Source of the DNA: Ulota crispa
Taxonomy: Eukaryota; Streptophyta; Bryopsida; Orthotrichales; Orthotrichaceae
Length of the DNA stretch: 64,000 nt
NCBI GenBank assembly: GCA_963920765.1
Contig: OY987242.1
Span: 8,892,789 to 8,956,788, forward strand
Direction: 5' to 3'
This document shows positions 11,360 through 23,800 of this stretch, piece after piece. The translations under genes and the position numbers were made by a program. The notes under the pieces are model-generated. The model did no database searches, was not told the DNA's origin, and was given only the letters and a program-made list of their open reading frames with translations. The first letter of the stretch is position 1, and every line of letters begins with the position of its first letter.

Positions 11360-14300
11360 TTATGAATTTATTTCTAAGGGGACTGGTGGTACCTGAGTAA
11401 AAGAACTAGGAACGGTGGTACTTGATAATTTGAGGGCAGCAACTTCCACTCGGAAAAATATCCATTGAAACCGACGCAACATCTCCAGTAACGAGAAAAT
11501 AAACACAACTTTGAAGTTCTTTCGGAGAGGGGCTGAGAGCTTGTACGTCCAAGCCCCTCGCAACACCATGTTGGAGCATATTGCCCAATAATATACCTTC
11601 AGTTGTTTAAGAAAAGAACAGCTTAGCCCATTAGAATGATATAAAACTATCGACAAAGAAATGTTTAAAACATCATTAGAATCAATCGTGTTCATAAAGA
11701 ATTAAAATTTAAAATGTCAAATTTAACAAATTTTATACTGTAAACGTAAATACGGAATGTGTGGAATAGTGGTGAATGGAATGTGTGGAATTATAGTGGT
11801 GATTGGAAGGATTAGTTGTTAAAACAAATTTTTCAAGGGAAAGACTAATGGATTCCCTTGAAGTTTGCAACATTTACATAGGTACCCTTGCTTTTTCAGA
11901 AATTGCACAAATATACTTTGATCATAATTTTTGGCATTTATTTGTTGTGTTTATATTTCTTCCATGACCAATGTTGAAGAAGGGAATGTAATGAAATAAA
12001 AAGAAGCAACGTGTGCACAAAGGAAGAAAGGAAGTGACATGCTTAACAAAACAAACTCTTGAAAATTTTGATCAAGGATATTTGTGCAATTTCTGAAAAA
12101 GCAGGGATATTTATGTAAATGTCACAAACTTCAAGGATATCCATGAAATTTTCAATTTTTTCAAATACAAACTAGCATCTATGTTGAGAATCTCCCAATA
12201 CAATTTATTAAATTCAAAAGATTTAGAAAAACTTCAATTATTGACTTCTATAATGCCGTTTATAACTAACTCTCAGTTCAAAATATTAATAACCATTCCT
12301 TAACCCCTAAATCCCTGAGTGTCCCCTCAGAGGACAAATGGGATTTCAAGCAAGTACCTACAGCCTCAATTTTTGTCTTGATTTTTTGAAACTTTTTTTG
12401 GAGATAGGAAAACACATTAGCTTTTGGGGAATATATTTTATATTCCAATCAATGCCCAAAAGCAATAGTTATGCCTCAATAAGCAAAAAAATATGCAAAT
12501 TGAGCAACAAAAAAAATTTACAAAAAAAATGATTTTTTTTTGTTTTTGTTTTTTTCCTCATAGATTATGGTTTTATCTACATTTGTAGCTTTGCTCCATT
12601 CCATTTGGACTAGTTAAGAGAAAGTTATGGACAATCTTGTTTTTTGGGCAGTTTAAGCATCTTCTTGAAAAAATAACTTATAAACTTCATTTTTGAATGC
12701 AAGTTAAACATTTTTTCAAAAAAAATTGTTGGAGAGGGTGAAGTTTGCTTGCTGGAACAATCTCACCATTGGGATTATTGAGTTTCAATTCCATTGCAAG
12801 GTTATTAACAATTTATATTCTGTTCAATCTTGTACCTTCTGCTACCTAATGTTTTTTTAAGAATGAAAATTAAGTACTTTTTGTTTTGATTTTTTTCTAA
12901 AGATTCTTATCTCAATTTTCCACCATAAAAAAATAAACCTCAAAACTCCATGGTGCAAAAATTTTAAGTTAAAAAAGTTCAAAGTCAAATAAACTAGTCA
13001 TTCAAGATGCAAAAAAGTTTGTTTTTTACATTTCAAATGCAAATATCTTGCAATCTATGCAGTCAAAGTTTTTGAATCTTTATTTCCACATTCTTATACT
13101 AGTCTAGTACAAGATCTTATGGTTAGATATGCAAAAAAACCAATTTTCAAATTTTTTTACTCTTTGCAATAGAAATGGCAATTTTGAGTGTCTTTTGACA
13201 AAATAAAGGCCCCAGGGATTTAGGGGTTAAGGTGAAGTAAAAAAATAATAATAAGAGAAAAAAAATTCCATTTTATAGTAAAGTAATATATTCAAACTTC
13301 CTAATGTGTGATGATGTGGTATTCCAGTCCATAGGTTCTTGCCCAAAGAATACTAGAGCAAACATAAGAGCCGTTGTTATTTTTTAAGATTTTGTGCACC
13401 ATGTATAGAAGGTATTTATGTATAAGAAAGTATCAATGACGAGTAGCACTTTCTTAGAAACTGTGCTAAATTTTAAATCACGTACCCAAGGTCGATTGTA
13501 TGTCAAAGTGGGTCGAAGGCATTGTTTCATTGGTTTCCATGGACCACTCATCCACCTACAATCATCGGATACTTTTAACAAATGAGGTGTAAGAGGATAG
13601 GGAAAATTTAATGAATACCCCTGAAGTTTGCCATACTTGTATAGATATCCCTGGTTTTTCAGAAATTACACTAATACCTTTGAACCATACTTTTTAGGAG
13701 TTTGTTTTGTTATGCATGCTACTTCCTTCATGAGTGCAATAGAATGGAAAAAAACTTGTGTGCACACAAGGGAGAAAAACGTGGCATGCATAATATAACA
13801 AACCCTTGAAAATAATAGTCCAAAGATATTTGTGCAATTTCTGAAAAGCCAAGGGTATCTATACAATTTCTGAAAAGCCAAGGGTATCTATACAAATATG
13901 GCAAACTTCAGAGGTATCCATAAATTTTCCCAAGATAATAATGCTCTATACTGAAGTGCAATCCTTGTTACCAAAGACATTCAAAATGATCAATGAGTAT
14001 TTGTTGACTTTTTTTTTCCCTCTAGAAGTGCATTACAAATCAACAGTTCGAGGAGTATTTCTCAACAAATGTATTCATCGAACTAGTACAAGTGTAAAGA
14101 AATGTTTGATTAATTCACTTAGCTCATTGAGCAGCAGAATAACCATAAACCAGCAAGCGAAAAACAAGTAGTTGGATGATGTAAAAGCACAAACCCAAGC
14201 TCCCAGTCTTTTGTGATATCCCACCAGAATGAGTAGCAAGAGTTGAGGATTGCACAGATTATCCACAGCGGACGCAATGAACTAAACCAAAATGACAACT

Positions 14301-17300
14301 CCACGTGATACTTTAGTGCAGAAATAAAGATAACTGGGAATGCTGTAGTATATTTTAATGCTGCACTCTCCATTCAGACACCATAAATTTTTATTTAGCT
14401 TCCCTATTCATGTCTTTGATTTACTTTTATGGTAATTAGCTTATATAGAAAGCGTTGACTAACTAATGCATGACTGATGTCTTTGATGACGTTTTAACTA
14501 ATTATGGAATATTTACGTAATTTTGGACTTTTTATGTTTATAAACATTGAAGATATTTCAATACTTGCAAATGTTTTCCCAAGATTTTCATCTTTCTATT
14601 TATTTTGTTATATATTTAATGGTTTGCAAGCATCTCTTAAATGATTTAAAAGTAAAACCAATGTTGCAAACCAAAGCAATTTCTATATAATTATTTATAA
14701 ACTTTGGAAAGTCCATATCTAGTTCAAGGTGGTATCTTAGCAATTAATCCATGGTGAGACATACTTAAAGAAAAAATGTGGCATTATTTTATGTCCTAAA
14801 TCATTAACTTGGGCATGGTTACAACAAACCATTAAAAAGGCATGTTTTGTCTTTTGAATCATGATATTGTCTTAGACATTGTAAAAGTCTGCAAAAATAA
14901 GGGAAAGCCAAAACAATAGGTACATAAATAGAGTGACCCCCACATGTGTCATTTGCCTCTAGTGATGCAACAGTGGCTACCTAGCCAATAACAACCAAAT
15001 ACATTGTTAGATCAAATTTTACTTAGAATTAAGTTGTTCTCATTAAAAAACTATGACCTACAACTCTAAAATGAAGACAAAATGACAAGATGAAACCCTC
15101 TTTTCAAGCAAATTACATAAAATCTACATGTAATATTTCCAAGTGGTTACAATTAAAGCGGTAGGTTGTTGTTTGGACATGACCAAATGAGTATTGTGAT
15201 TAACTCTTTAAGAATCTAGCATGATACAAATGAAACAAACAAAAAATTATAATTTACAAGGGTAGTGAAAAGGTAGTGAAAAGGTAGTGAAAAGCACTTG
15301 CTTGTTGATGATAAATCCTACAAATAGAGCATTCCATATCAGACAAAACCTGCACAAAAAATTTCTTATAGTAATCCTTGTATCAAAGGTTTCTCTAACT
15401 ACATGTAAAGGCACAATTAATTCCAAGGCTAAAAGTTTAAGTGGAACAAATTTAGAAAATTTGAAGTATAATAATAGTGGCATTGCCAAACTATGCAAAG
15501 ACATGTAACATAACATGTTAGTGAAACAAGTAAATAATGAAGATTATATCAAATAAACTATGACAAGGTAGTAAGCGCATGCAAAACTTTAATATTAGAG
15601 TCACAAACAAAACATGTCAAATAATCATTTAACAACCATCCATATGGATTGTAGATAATTTATCATATATCAAGATGATTAAGCAAATGGTGTGGCTTAC
15701 ATACTTTAGCCATGGAAGTTAACACATCAGCAACAAAAAAGTCAGCAAACAATATTGGCTGCACAGCATCATCAAAACATAAAGTCACCTACTTCGGCTA
15801 TGGAGGTCAATATGCTCTTCTTAAAAGAAGTCTGCAAAATGCTATTGGCTGCACAAAATCAACAATAAAACACAAAAACCATAATGAATACAAATTCAAC
15901 TATTTGTGTAATTTTGGGAATTTTCATCAAATTTAATTTCAAAAATGCTTATTAGTAAAAAATATAATTGAGTAGGAGGAGCATTTTATAAAACCATCAA
16001 TTATGAAAAATACATGCATAATTTTTTATCCAAGAGAGGCAATTCATTAATTTTCCATCATACTAATGTTGTAGGCTTGTAGCTCAATCCCAATCTAACA
16101 TTTTTATGAAGTAATTAGTTATTTCTCTAAAATTTGATGTATCATTACAAATATCAAAGTAAAGATTGTGTTACATATCATTTCATAACAAAAAGAAGAC
16201 TAACATTGATTCCTTCATTACTAGTCTATCCTTTTTATTGATTCACAAATAAGACCTGGATAGGAAAGGTAAGGCGGACAAGAGTCTTCAAGAAGAACAT
16301 TCTTGTTTGGATATAGAATATATCCAATGGTAATCCCAACACTAGAGGCACCATCAAATAGAGCAAGACCTATCAACCATATAACAATTTGCATGATTTC
16401 AACTTGTAATTTTTTATACACCAAATACAAAGTCAAATGGTTGTATTATTTGATCTTAGAATCATGCAAAATTTTAGAACACCATTCTCTATAAAATCAA
16501 GTTCTTACATAAAAAAACCTTAAAATCAAATAGTAAAATTATTGTATAAAAACAAATATCTAAAAAAAAACTGTTAAGGAATTATTTGAGGTATCATGTC
16601 AAAAACATCAAAACAATATGTCTTCAAAGGAATAAAAATCTTTGTAACCACATGATACAACCTTTAGAAGGCTTGAAATTCTACAAAATTGATATGACAA
16701 CATGCAACTCAACGAGGAACTAACATACAAACCTATATCCATGCTATGAATAAATATAAATCACTTTCATAAGATCTATTACTCAATCCAACAATTCCAA
16801 CAATTCCAAGGGAAAGTGTTTTAAGCTCTCAAAAGAAAAAACTCTCCAAATACAAGATGCATCATGTGCTTACTGGTTGTAGGGCTGCACATGAAACCAT
16901 GTTGTGTGAATAAAGGTGAAGGTATGATGTCATGCTTGTTACTGTGGCTGCAGTCATCCATGATGCTATCTATGATAAATGAAAAGAAAAGAACTTTCTT
17001 AAATCATTGTATAAAATGGATTCATTATATTTCATTTTGATTTTTTAAATTTTTGTTTAGAATATAGAAAGAAGTCTAGTTATTGTACATAGTTTCTTTT
17101 GATGAAATCTTGCATCAACCCTAGCATAAAACTAGGCACTAGAAAATTGTCACATCCAACAAAGAGAATTTAAGCCTAGAGCAACTCAAATGGATAGCAA
17201 AGTATACACCTTCCAAATATCTTTATGATTAATGTAGTTTGAACCTAATTCAAACACTTGGGCATAGGGTACATGAAAGTTTAAAAACATCCAAACATTT

Positions 17301-18476
17301 ATTCCCCATAACCACACCATTGTAGTCTGCAATAAGAGAAACAAATAGAATTAGGTTAAAAAGAAATCATCCTTACCATGAATATCAACTTGAAAAGTAA
17401 AAAAAAGTGATTGTGTTCGTGACTACAGCGAATCTTGCATATTTTATAAACTAGTTGACAAGTTGCTAAAATAATCCTTATTCATCTTAAGTACGGCTGA
17501 AAACTAAGTGAAGACTATATTAAGTTGCAATATATTATTCTATCAAAACGTGCTTTTAGAAGAACTAGGAAACAAGGAAAAATTTGTCAATTGACTTGCT
17601 CACCATCAAGAAAACAGGATTGTAGTATATATAAACTTCATAAAAGAACTTGTCTTCGGCAGACTTATTCATAATAGCCAAAGACTCGTATACTACCTAC
17701 AACTCCATATCCAAACCAAAATATCAATAACTTCAGCCTGACAAATGATTACCTAGGATCATAATGGCATTAACAGTTGGTACAGCATTAATAATGAGAA
17801 GTCCAAAATTGTGAAACAAATCCTCAAAATATTGATTGGTACAATCCAACGTTCTATGCAGGTCAACAAAGCTCCACAGTATCGAGAAGACCACATATAG
17901 AACATTATATTTATAAGAAAATTCACATAGCAAATGGAAAACCGATGATTTTAAAAGTTCAATAAAGGCTCATCACAATGTGTGGCAAACCTGAAGTGCA
18001 TCATGATTTTTGTAAAGATTTTTTAATTGAAATTATGTACTGACACAGCAGTGAGAAATTTTGCGTATGAACAACCTTCATGATCAAATTTGACCAGCTG
18101 TAAATTAAACTAGAATGAAACAAAATATCACGTTCAAATGTAATATTTTCACAAATACAACGATATCTGGCCAAAGTAAATGTCAAGGAGAATGATCATT
18201 ACCTTCAAGCAAAAGAAAATCCACACAGCAAAAGAAATCACCTGCAACCACAACCAATCATTGGCAATAAGGCATAGTGGTTCATAAAGTGGTGTATTCA
18301 GCTAAAGAAAACACTAAAATGAAACACTATAAACAATTAGATAAGCTATAAAAGCTGCCATGGTTTAAAACAGAGGAAAAGGAAATGACAATCTCTTTGA
18401 AGGATTCGGTATTCAGTAAAATCCTGAGTTGCGAAGTTACTTGGAATCCCCATGTTGTTGAAGCGTCAGTCTTCAT
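11360..18476 (-). CDS. EXS-domain (ERD1/XPR1/SYG1) membrane protein without SPX domain, 12 exons, 406 aa
   Basis: Multi-pass membrane protein related to yeast Erd1 and the C-terminal domain of PHO1/XPR1. Family roles are phosphate export or Golgi phosphate recycling and retention; substrate and location here are inferred. Exons in transcript order (start-end, minus strand): 18476-18441, 18241-18203, 17696-17604, 17326-17210, 16969-16874, 16369-16256, 15758-15705, 15349-15298, 14976-14830, 14360-14195, 13555-13486, 11596-11360. All junctions are GT-AG and in frame. Family motifs run in order: FYEVYIYYNP, MVWLWGINVW (59-68), VTSMTSYLHLYSH, FPIQ followed by FADFFVADVLTSMAK (170-183), SDMECSICR, VPIVLAFPYFCRLLQCLRQY, ALKYTTAFPVIFISALKYHV (250-269), NSCYSFWWDITKDW, YYWAICSNMVLRGAWTYKLS (from 330), LEMLRRFQWIFFRVE. 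A TAA lies upstream in frame, so 18476 is the start in this exon. The C-terminus after RVE lacks the usual NEWNK; a last exon could be missed. Confidence 0.9.
11836..12153. mobile_element. MULE-like MITE, copy 2, in the last EXS intron
   Basis: Same family as 10854-11310. The ends are GGATTCCCTTGAAGTTTGC and its complement at 12127-12146. The flanking direct repeat ATTTTTCAA (9 bp) is present on both sides, which fits a Mutator-like element. It has no ORF. Confidence 0.75.
12300..13230. mobile_element. TTAA-flanked MITE (piggyBac-like ends), 931 bp, in the last EXS intron
   Basis: The left end is TTAACCCCTAAATCCCTG and the right end is its exact inverse, CAGGGATTTAGGGGTTAA. The interior is AT-rich with no ORF. 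It belongs to the TTAA group described in the findings. Together with the copy-2 MULE-like MITE it makes the last EXS intron about 1.9 kb long. Confidence 0.8.
13600..13931. mobile_element. MULE-like MITE, copy 3, in EXS intron 10
   Basis: Ends of the GGGAAAATTTAATGAATACC type with inverse TATCCATAAATTTTCC. A 31-bp direct duplication at 13842-13892 (GCAATTTCTGAAAAGCCAAG and onward) lies in the right arm. Same family as 10854, 11836 and 44297. Confidence 0.75.
15261..15295. repeat. Three direct copies of an 11-bp unit
   Basis: GGTAGTGAAAA is repeated three times in tandem in an EXS intron, ending two bases before the exon 8 donor at 15297-15296 on the minus strand. No function is implied. Confidence 0.8.
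15789..15848 (-). pseudogene. Decayed duplicate of EXS exon 7
   Basis: About 90 bp upstream (in gene orientation) of exon 7 (15758-15705) lies a second copy with the same acceptor context and opening codons (TGCAG then CCAATA). In the shifted frame it reads ADFF, stop, EEHIDLHS, against FADFFVADVLTSMA in the live exon. It has a frameshift, stops and no good donor, so it is a relic of a tandem exon duplication. Confidence 0.7.
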
Positions 18477-19900
18477 CACGCCCACCTCTGATGTTTCACT
18501 CCTGTTCTGCTTGAGCTCGGCGTCCCCTTATAAAAAGTTGGTGCCTCAGACTATACGCTCCACTTGAATGCGAGGGTTTAGGTGTTTGGTTCTCTAAGGA
18601 ATAATTTCTGCAAGAAATGTAAATTTAAAACATTATCAGAGCACTCAATTGTAGACAACCTACTCTGATTATTGCAGAGCAATACTGAACTGGCACCAAG
18701 TTTGAGCAAATATAAGAGTCCACCACATACACATTGCCGCACTGCACAAAAATATTGCTAACAAGTAGTGGCTGCTACCTATAGGAGAAAAATAAAATAA
18801 ATAAACGTGAATGACGACTTGGTAATATGAGACAACTACAAAGAGGCACTCTCAGCAATACTGATTCGTAAATATTTGGATGCTACCTCATTAAAAAAAG
18901 TAGGTCTAACTCTCAACCAAACAAGAATGTGATACAATTAAAGAGATGCACTCATGATGGTAATTAAATATCTTACGTTCAGATCAAGGGAGTCAAATTT
19001 TTATTTGTCCTCAACAATTATAGTTGCAATCAAATGCAAAGCTTATCAAATTCTGGTAGAATGGAGGAATTCTTTCTACAATACTATATTGTTTGAGGAG
19101 GAATGAATCTCACGATCATCATAGGACCAGAGTGAATAGAGAATTAAAAATGCAATATCATATTCACGCACATCGCTGCATTGCCACAACAACCTGCCAA
19201 ATTTCTTGCTTATCTTTGTATTTTCTTAACCTAGAGTGAGCTACTGTTTATTGAAATTAAAAAAAAAGCAGAAACGACGATGCAAAAGAATGCTTGATAA
19301 TGTAACACTACGAAGGAGATACACACCTGACAATAATTTCAAATCTCGTTCACCGATCACAGCAGTCAAATCGTTTGCCGTCCACAAGAATTGCCGCGAT
19401 TAAATAGCCGGTTGCTACGGTTGCTGGAATTTCCTTGGGAATTGAGAAAGTCATTGAAAATTCTATATTCTTTGATGAAGATAAGCAATCACAGGGCCAT
19501 TACAGAACAGAGAAATAGAGATCTCGAGACCTAATCCAGGGATTGTGGAATTTTTTTTTTTATGGTCGAAGCATGATTTGCAGCACAAGACAGCGGTCAT
19601 GGCGATCGTAAGTGAGTGGAGAGCGTGTGAGATCGCACGTTCCGAGAGGAGGTGATGGAGAAATTCTGGACCTAAGTTAAGTTTAGACTTCATTGCAAGG
19701 AGATCCGAGAAGCGCCTCGCCGTCTCTGGCGCAGTCGCTCCAGCGTTTTCATCTCTCAGTGGCTCCTCTGTGGGGAACTTTGAGGAACGTTGAGGGAACG
19801 TCGTAGGAGCACGTTTCAATACATTGGGAGCTTCGCATGTAAAATTTATTGTTTTGTGCATTTCAAGTCTGATAAAAGTCGCATCTAATGGTAGCACGTT
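18477..19900 (-). promoter_or_regulatory. Probable promoter, 5' UTR and 5' UTR intron of the EXS gene
   Basis: A good acceptor (TTCTTGCAG) ends at 18608, so the first coding exon carries 131 nt of leader. A good donor (CAG then GTGTGT) lies at 19327/19326, suggesting a leader intron 19326-18608. Upstream of this, 19380-19850 is markedly GC-richer than the surroundings, as expected for a promoter and first exon. Inferred from sequence composition and splice motifs only. Confidence 0.5.
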
Positions 19901-20031
19901 GGGAGTCAAAATCTTCATATCGTGGTAGAAAGGGGGTGAAAGTTTTGAAAGAGTAGATATACTCAGTCAAGTTCCTATCATTGGATTCTATCCTAGAATG
20001 ACGTTTTTCTTATTAGCAAACTAGTTATCTC

Positions 20032-20319
20032 AACACCATATTCGTTAAAAGGAGAAATCCATAGGTCCCATTTGTTTTTCACCTGAATCCAGAAAGTCCC
20101 CGTTAATTTAATTAAGCAGATCACCTGAAATCTGCTTAATGGAACTTCTGTCCAAAATTCTAGACTTTTTGTTCACAAAGAGCATATTTCTAAATGATAT
20201 ATATCTCATTTCATTAGAAAACAATCAACGGATTCCCAATTCAATGATTATGGCGTTCTCAGAAAAAAAAACCTAGTTCCAGTTTGTAAGAATGGTACCC
20301 TTTTAACGAATATGGTGTT
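20032..20319. mobile_element. MITE family with AACACCATATTCG ends, copy A
   Basis: Left end AACACCATATTCGTTAAAAG, right end its inverse CCTTTTAACGAATATGGTGT. No ORF. Four related copies (21252, 22363, 28032, 30829) share ends and interior. The superfamily is not identified. Confidence 0.75.
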
Positions 20320-20845
20320 TCTGTTAATAATATAACTTTTAGACAAGTGCAAAAGATTCTACCTCTGGGCATAATTATACTGAAGGAGCAGGAAAAGTAT
20401 TGACTTGCTGAATACAAAGTGTTGTGAGCAGAAAAACCACACCAGGTCTACCATTTACAACTAGACTGACATCCTGGAAGAGAGCGAAGAAATTTATTGA
20501 TGAATCTGAACCAGATCGATTGTTGAATATTGCAACCCAACCAATAATCCCAGTAAGTATGAAATATTCTTAATTCTATGCTACATGCTGCACATCAGTG
20601 TACAAATATCTCCTGAACGTTATTACCGACAGTACTGAGGTCTCCACATTGCAAAAGCAACCTCATACACGATGAAATTGTTTCGCATAGAAAAAAAAAC
20701 CAAAGGAAATCGAACCCTCTATGACACAAATGAAAAGCACCTTGCGGCACCTTTCATAAATAAAATGCTTATGATCATTAATAGAAAGAGAAAACTGCCT
20801 GATTGAAGACATGGATGAAAGCGAGAGCCGGTGTATGATCGAAGC

Positions 20846-23800
20846 TTAGCTGGAGGGAACCCAGGTGCTGCCATCGATGAAGCTCATGGATGAAAGAGCA
20901 CTGGCTTGGGACGCCGTGAGCTCCTTGGACCAGCTCACACGTTTGCTTTCGTCGGCACCTGCTCCCGTGCACATGTATTGCCCGTAGAACACCGTCCTAC
21001 AATTGAGTTGAGGCTGTGAATCAGAACAATGGATTGTGTATCGATTTACAAGGACCTAGATTTAAAATTTCAGAGCTTGCTCTCGAGAGAAGCTTTCGGA
21101 ACAGTTAATGTCACATACTCCCTCTGTACCTTTAAAAACGTCCAAATCAGACACATTTCTTGTACCACTAATGATTTCAAACGTTGAGAAAGCTTTTGTC
21201 ATGTTCAATGAAGTCTTGGAGGCATGAGGTAATGGGGTTAGTTAAGCAATTAACGCCATATTCATTAAATTAGGAAAATATTGGGTACCATTTTGTACCT
21301 CACCTTAATCCAAAATAGTCACCTTAAACTAAATTCAAAGGTATCAGATTTAGTTTGAGCCACTAAGATTTTTTCCCTCGCAAATTCCTCCTCTCAGGTG
21401 AGGTCACGTGTACCAAAAAAATCCTGGAGCTTGGACTAAGGTGATCACCTTAATCCTTCGAAAGTCCCACTTTGTACACTTTTTTCCTTTTTAATGAATA
21501 TGGCTTTAATTAGAGAGCGTTCCTCTCCTAGCAAGCTTGGCCTTGCCCATATGAGGTCCCGTATGAAGTACAATTATTACTACTAATCTTTAAATCATCA
21601 ATAAATATGGTACTTTTTGCATGGAGTTTGGGTGCCCAAATGGCAACATCAAAGTTGGAGATTATGCATACAGTTGATAGATGGTATATTGATTCTAGAA
21701 GGCATGTGTCACTAGCACAAAGACTAAAAACATAGTAAATCCATTTGAAGGAAGTTTTTTGGACGTTTTTAGTGGTACAGAGGGAGTACACATTTGGACA
21801 ATTAGCAGCACCGTCTGAATTTCAGATTGATGTTGTAGCTCAAGGGTTTGCAATGGACGGAAAAGGGATTCGCAAGGCTTACTTCTCTCGGCTGCTCTCG
21901 CCCCAGTTGTACCAGCCTTGCGGTAAGATCATGTCGGCGATGTTGCAGTAGATGAAGACGGTTCGGGAATTGGGACCCCAAGCGCGGCCCAAGTACACGG
22001 GTCCGTTGCCGGTGATTGTGCAGCCCACGAATGAGAATCCGGTGTTCTCGTCGCCCGTTCTCTTCTGAGCTGTGAGCGAGCCACTTCCGGACTTGGCTAT
22101 GGAGTTCAGGTGACAGCTCTGCAGCAATCAGCGAGAATCGTTCAATAACGCAGCTAACGTAGTACCAGTTTTTGCTCTTAAGCTGCTGAAAGAAATGACA
22201 CTAGGATTAATATCAATAGAAGAAACAGATTGAGAGGGCATCGATTCAATGCAATAGGAATGGTAGCGGCGAACCTGGTAGATTGATTGTCCATCTCCGC
22301 AAATGAAGTCGATACTGCCTGTCATTTAATCAAAAGCATTAAAAACAAGTTACTTTGCAACAAACTCCATATTCGTTAATTTGGGAAAAACAGGTGTCCC
22401 ACTTTGTACTCCACCTTAAACCCAAAAAGTTACTTTAAACCAGATTCGAAGATTCAAAGGTATCAAATTCAGTCTGAGCCAGTCCCTGGCAAATTCCTCT
22501 TCTCAGGTGAGGACACGTGTAGGTTTTAGGAGGCCACTAAAACCTTCATATCAAAATCTGAAAATCCCAAAATGACCCGTTTTTCCCAAATTAACGAATA
22601 TGGTGTTACATCTTTAGATGATTGAGCTGATTTTTGTAGTAAGGAATAAAGCTAGTGAAGATTGTAAGCAATTATCTCTCCAGGATTGATTTATTATAAT
22701 ACCTTCGATGTAGCAGTTCTTGAAGTAATGACGACCCTTCTGGTCGTAGAGCGTGTCCTGGGCCCCGAGGAAATTGCAGTTGAAAAAGGCTCCCTTGTCA
22801 CCAGTAATCCGAAGAGCCACTGCTTGTCGACCGACAGCTCCTCCAGAAGGTGCCGGTGCGGAGTTCTGAATGCACAATTGAACCAGTCAAATGCTGGATA
22901 TGGAGCGGTATCTTACGTTCTAGAATGCACTTCAGGCTAGCTGTCAGGGTAGCGCTTGCTTCGCTGAATGCATCTGTTACGAATCGAAGGTTAATTGGTT
23001 TGTATTGTACCTGGAACGTCACACCTCTGGCAATGAAGTAGTCTGCAAGAATTTCGACGCTGGCGCTCTTCGAAGTGCTTCCAGCAGAACTGGCGGTATC
23101 GTCGTACACCAGCACCGGATTGCCCACTCCCTGAAACGTGATCGTCTTCCCTTTGGGCACCGACACGTGTCCCCTGTCAAAATCACACTCCAAACCTGAT
23201 CAGAACTCTATATCGATGTATCAATCCTGAGTCTTTCCCGAACACTGACAACATTCAAGCGTTACTTTACGACATAGTGATCAAGGGCTATGCTAAGCTA
23301 ACCAAAAAGTATTGGAGAGTCTAAATGCTCGATACTCCTAGGAAGAGTTGAGCACTTGGTTCAGAGAATCTCGAATTCACAAACTGTACTACAACAAACG
23401 ATTAACATGGTTTCCAAGTTTGTACGTAAAAGATTTCTTAAAACTTACAGGTTTGAAAGGCGGTTGACTTCCTAAAAATGGCGGATTACTATGTCTAAAT
23501 TTGCGAAATTTCAGTTTGACTGAAACCTCAACTCTGTAGCTTTCTTAGCCTGATATCAACCGTCACATGAAAGTCAAAGCTTCAATACCTCAGTTACATA
23601 ATGTTTCAATGCATCTTTGGTGACGAGTACGACCACGGGGAAGTTGGTTCAAATCAATGCCAGTTTCAGATGGTTTTTAGAGCTTACGGCACTTGAAAGT
23701 GCCGTGATTCCAGGACTAGTATGAAATAAAAGCCATACATTTCGACGGAAACGACCGTGAGGATTGAATTTTCATAGTTTGAATTAATGAAGAGAAGGCT

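Noticed and set aside
16221-16436. 71-codon minus-strand ORF at EXS exon 6
   Set aside because: The true exon (16369-16256) uses another frame that reads LPLDIFY; the longer ORF is a shadow.
17733-17933. Minus-strand ORF with hydrophobic segments between EXS exons 2 and 3
   Set aside because: It looked like a transmembrane exon at first, but the conserved EXS sequence joins exon 2 (18241-18203) directly to exon 3 (17696-17604) in frame, so this is intronic.
19463-19918. 151-codon minus-strand ORF upstream of the EXS gene
   Set aside because: It overlies the GC-rich stretch expected to be the EXS promoter and leader, shows no recognisable domain, and is crossed by a homopolymer run. More likely non-coding.
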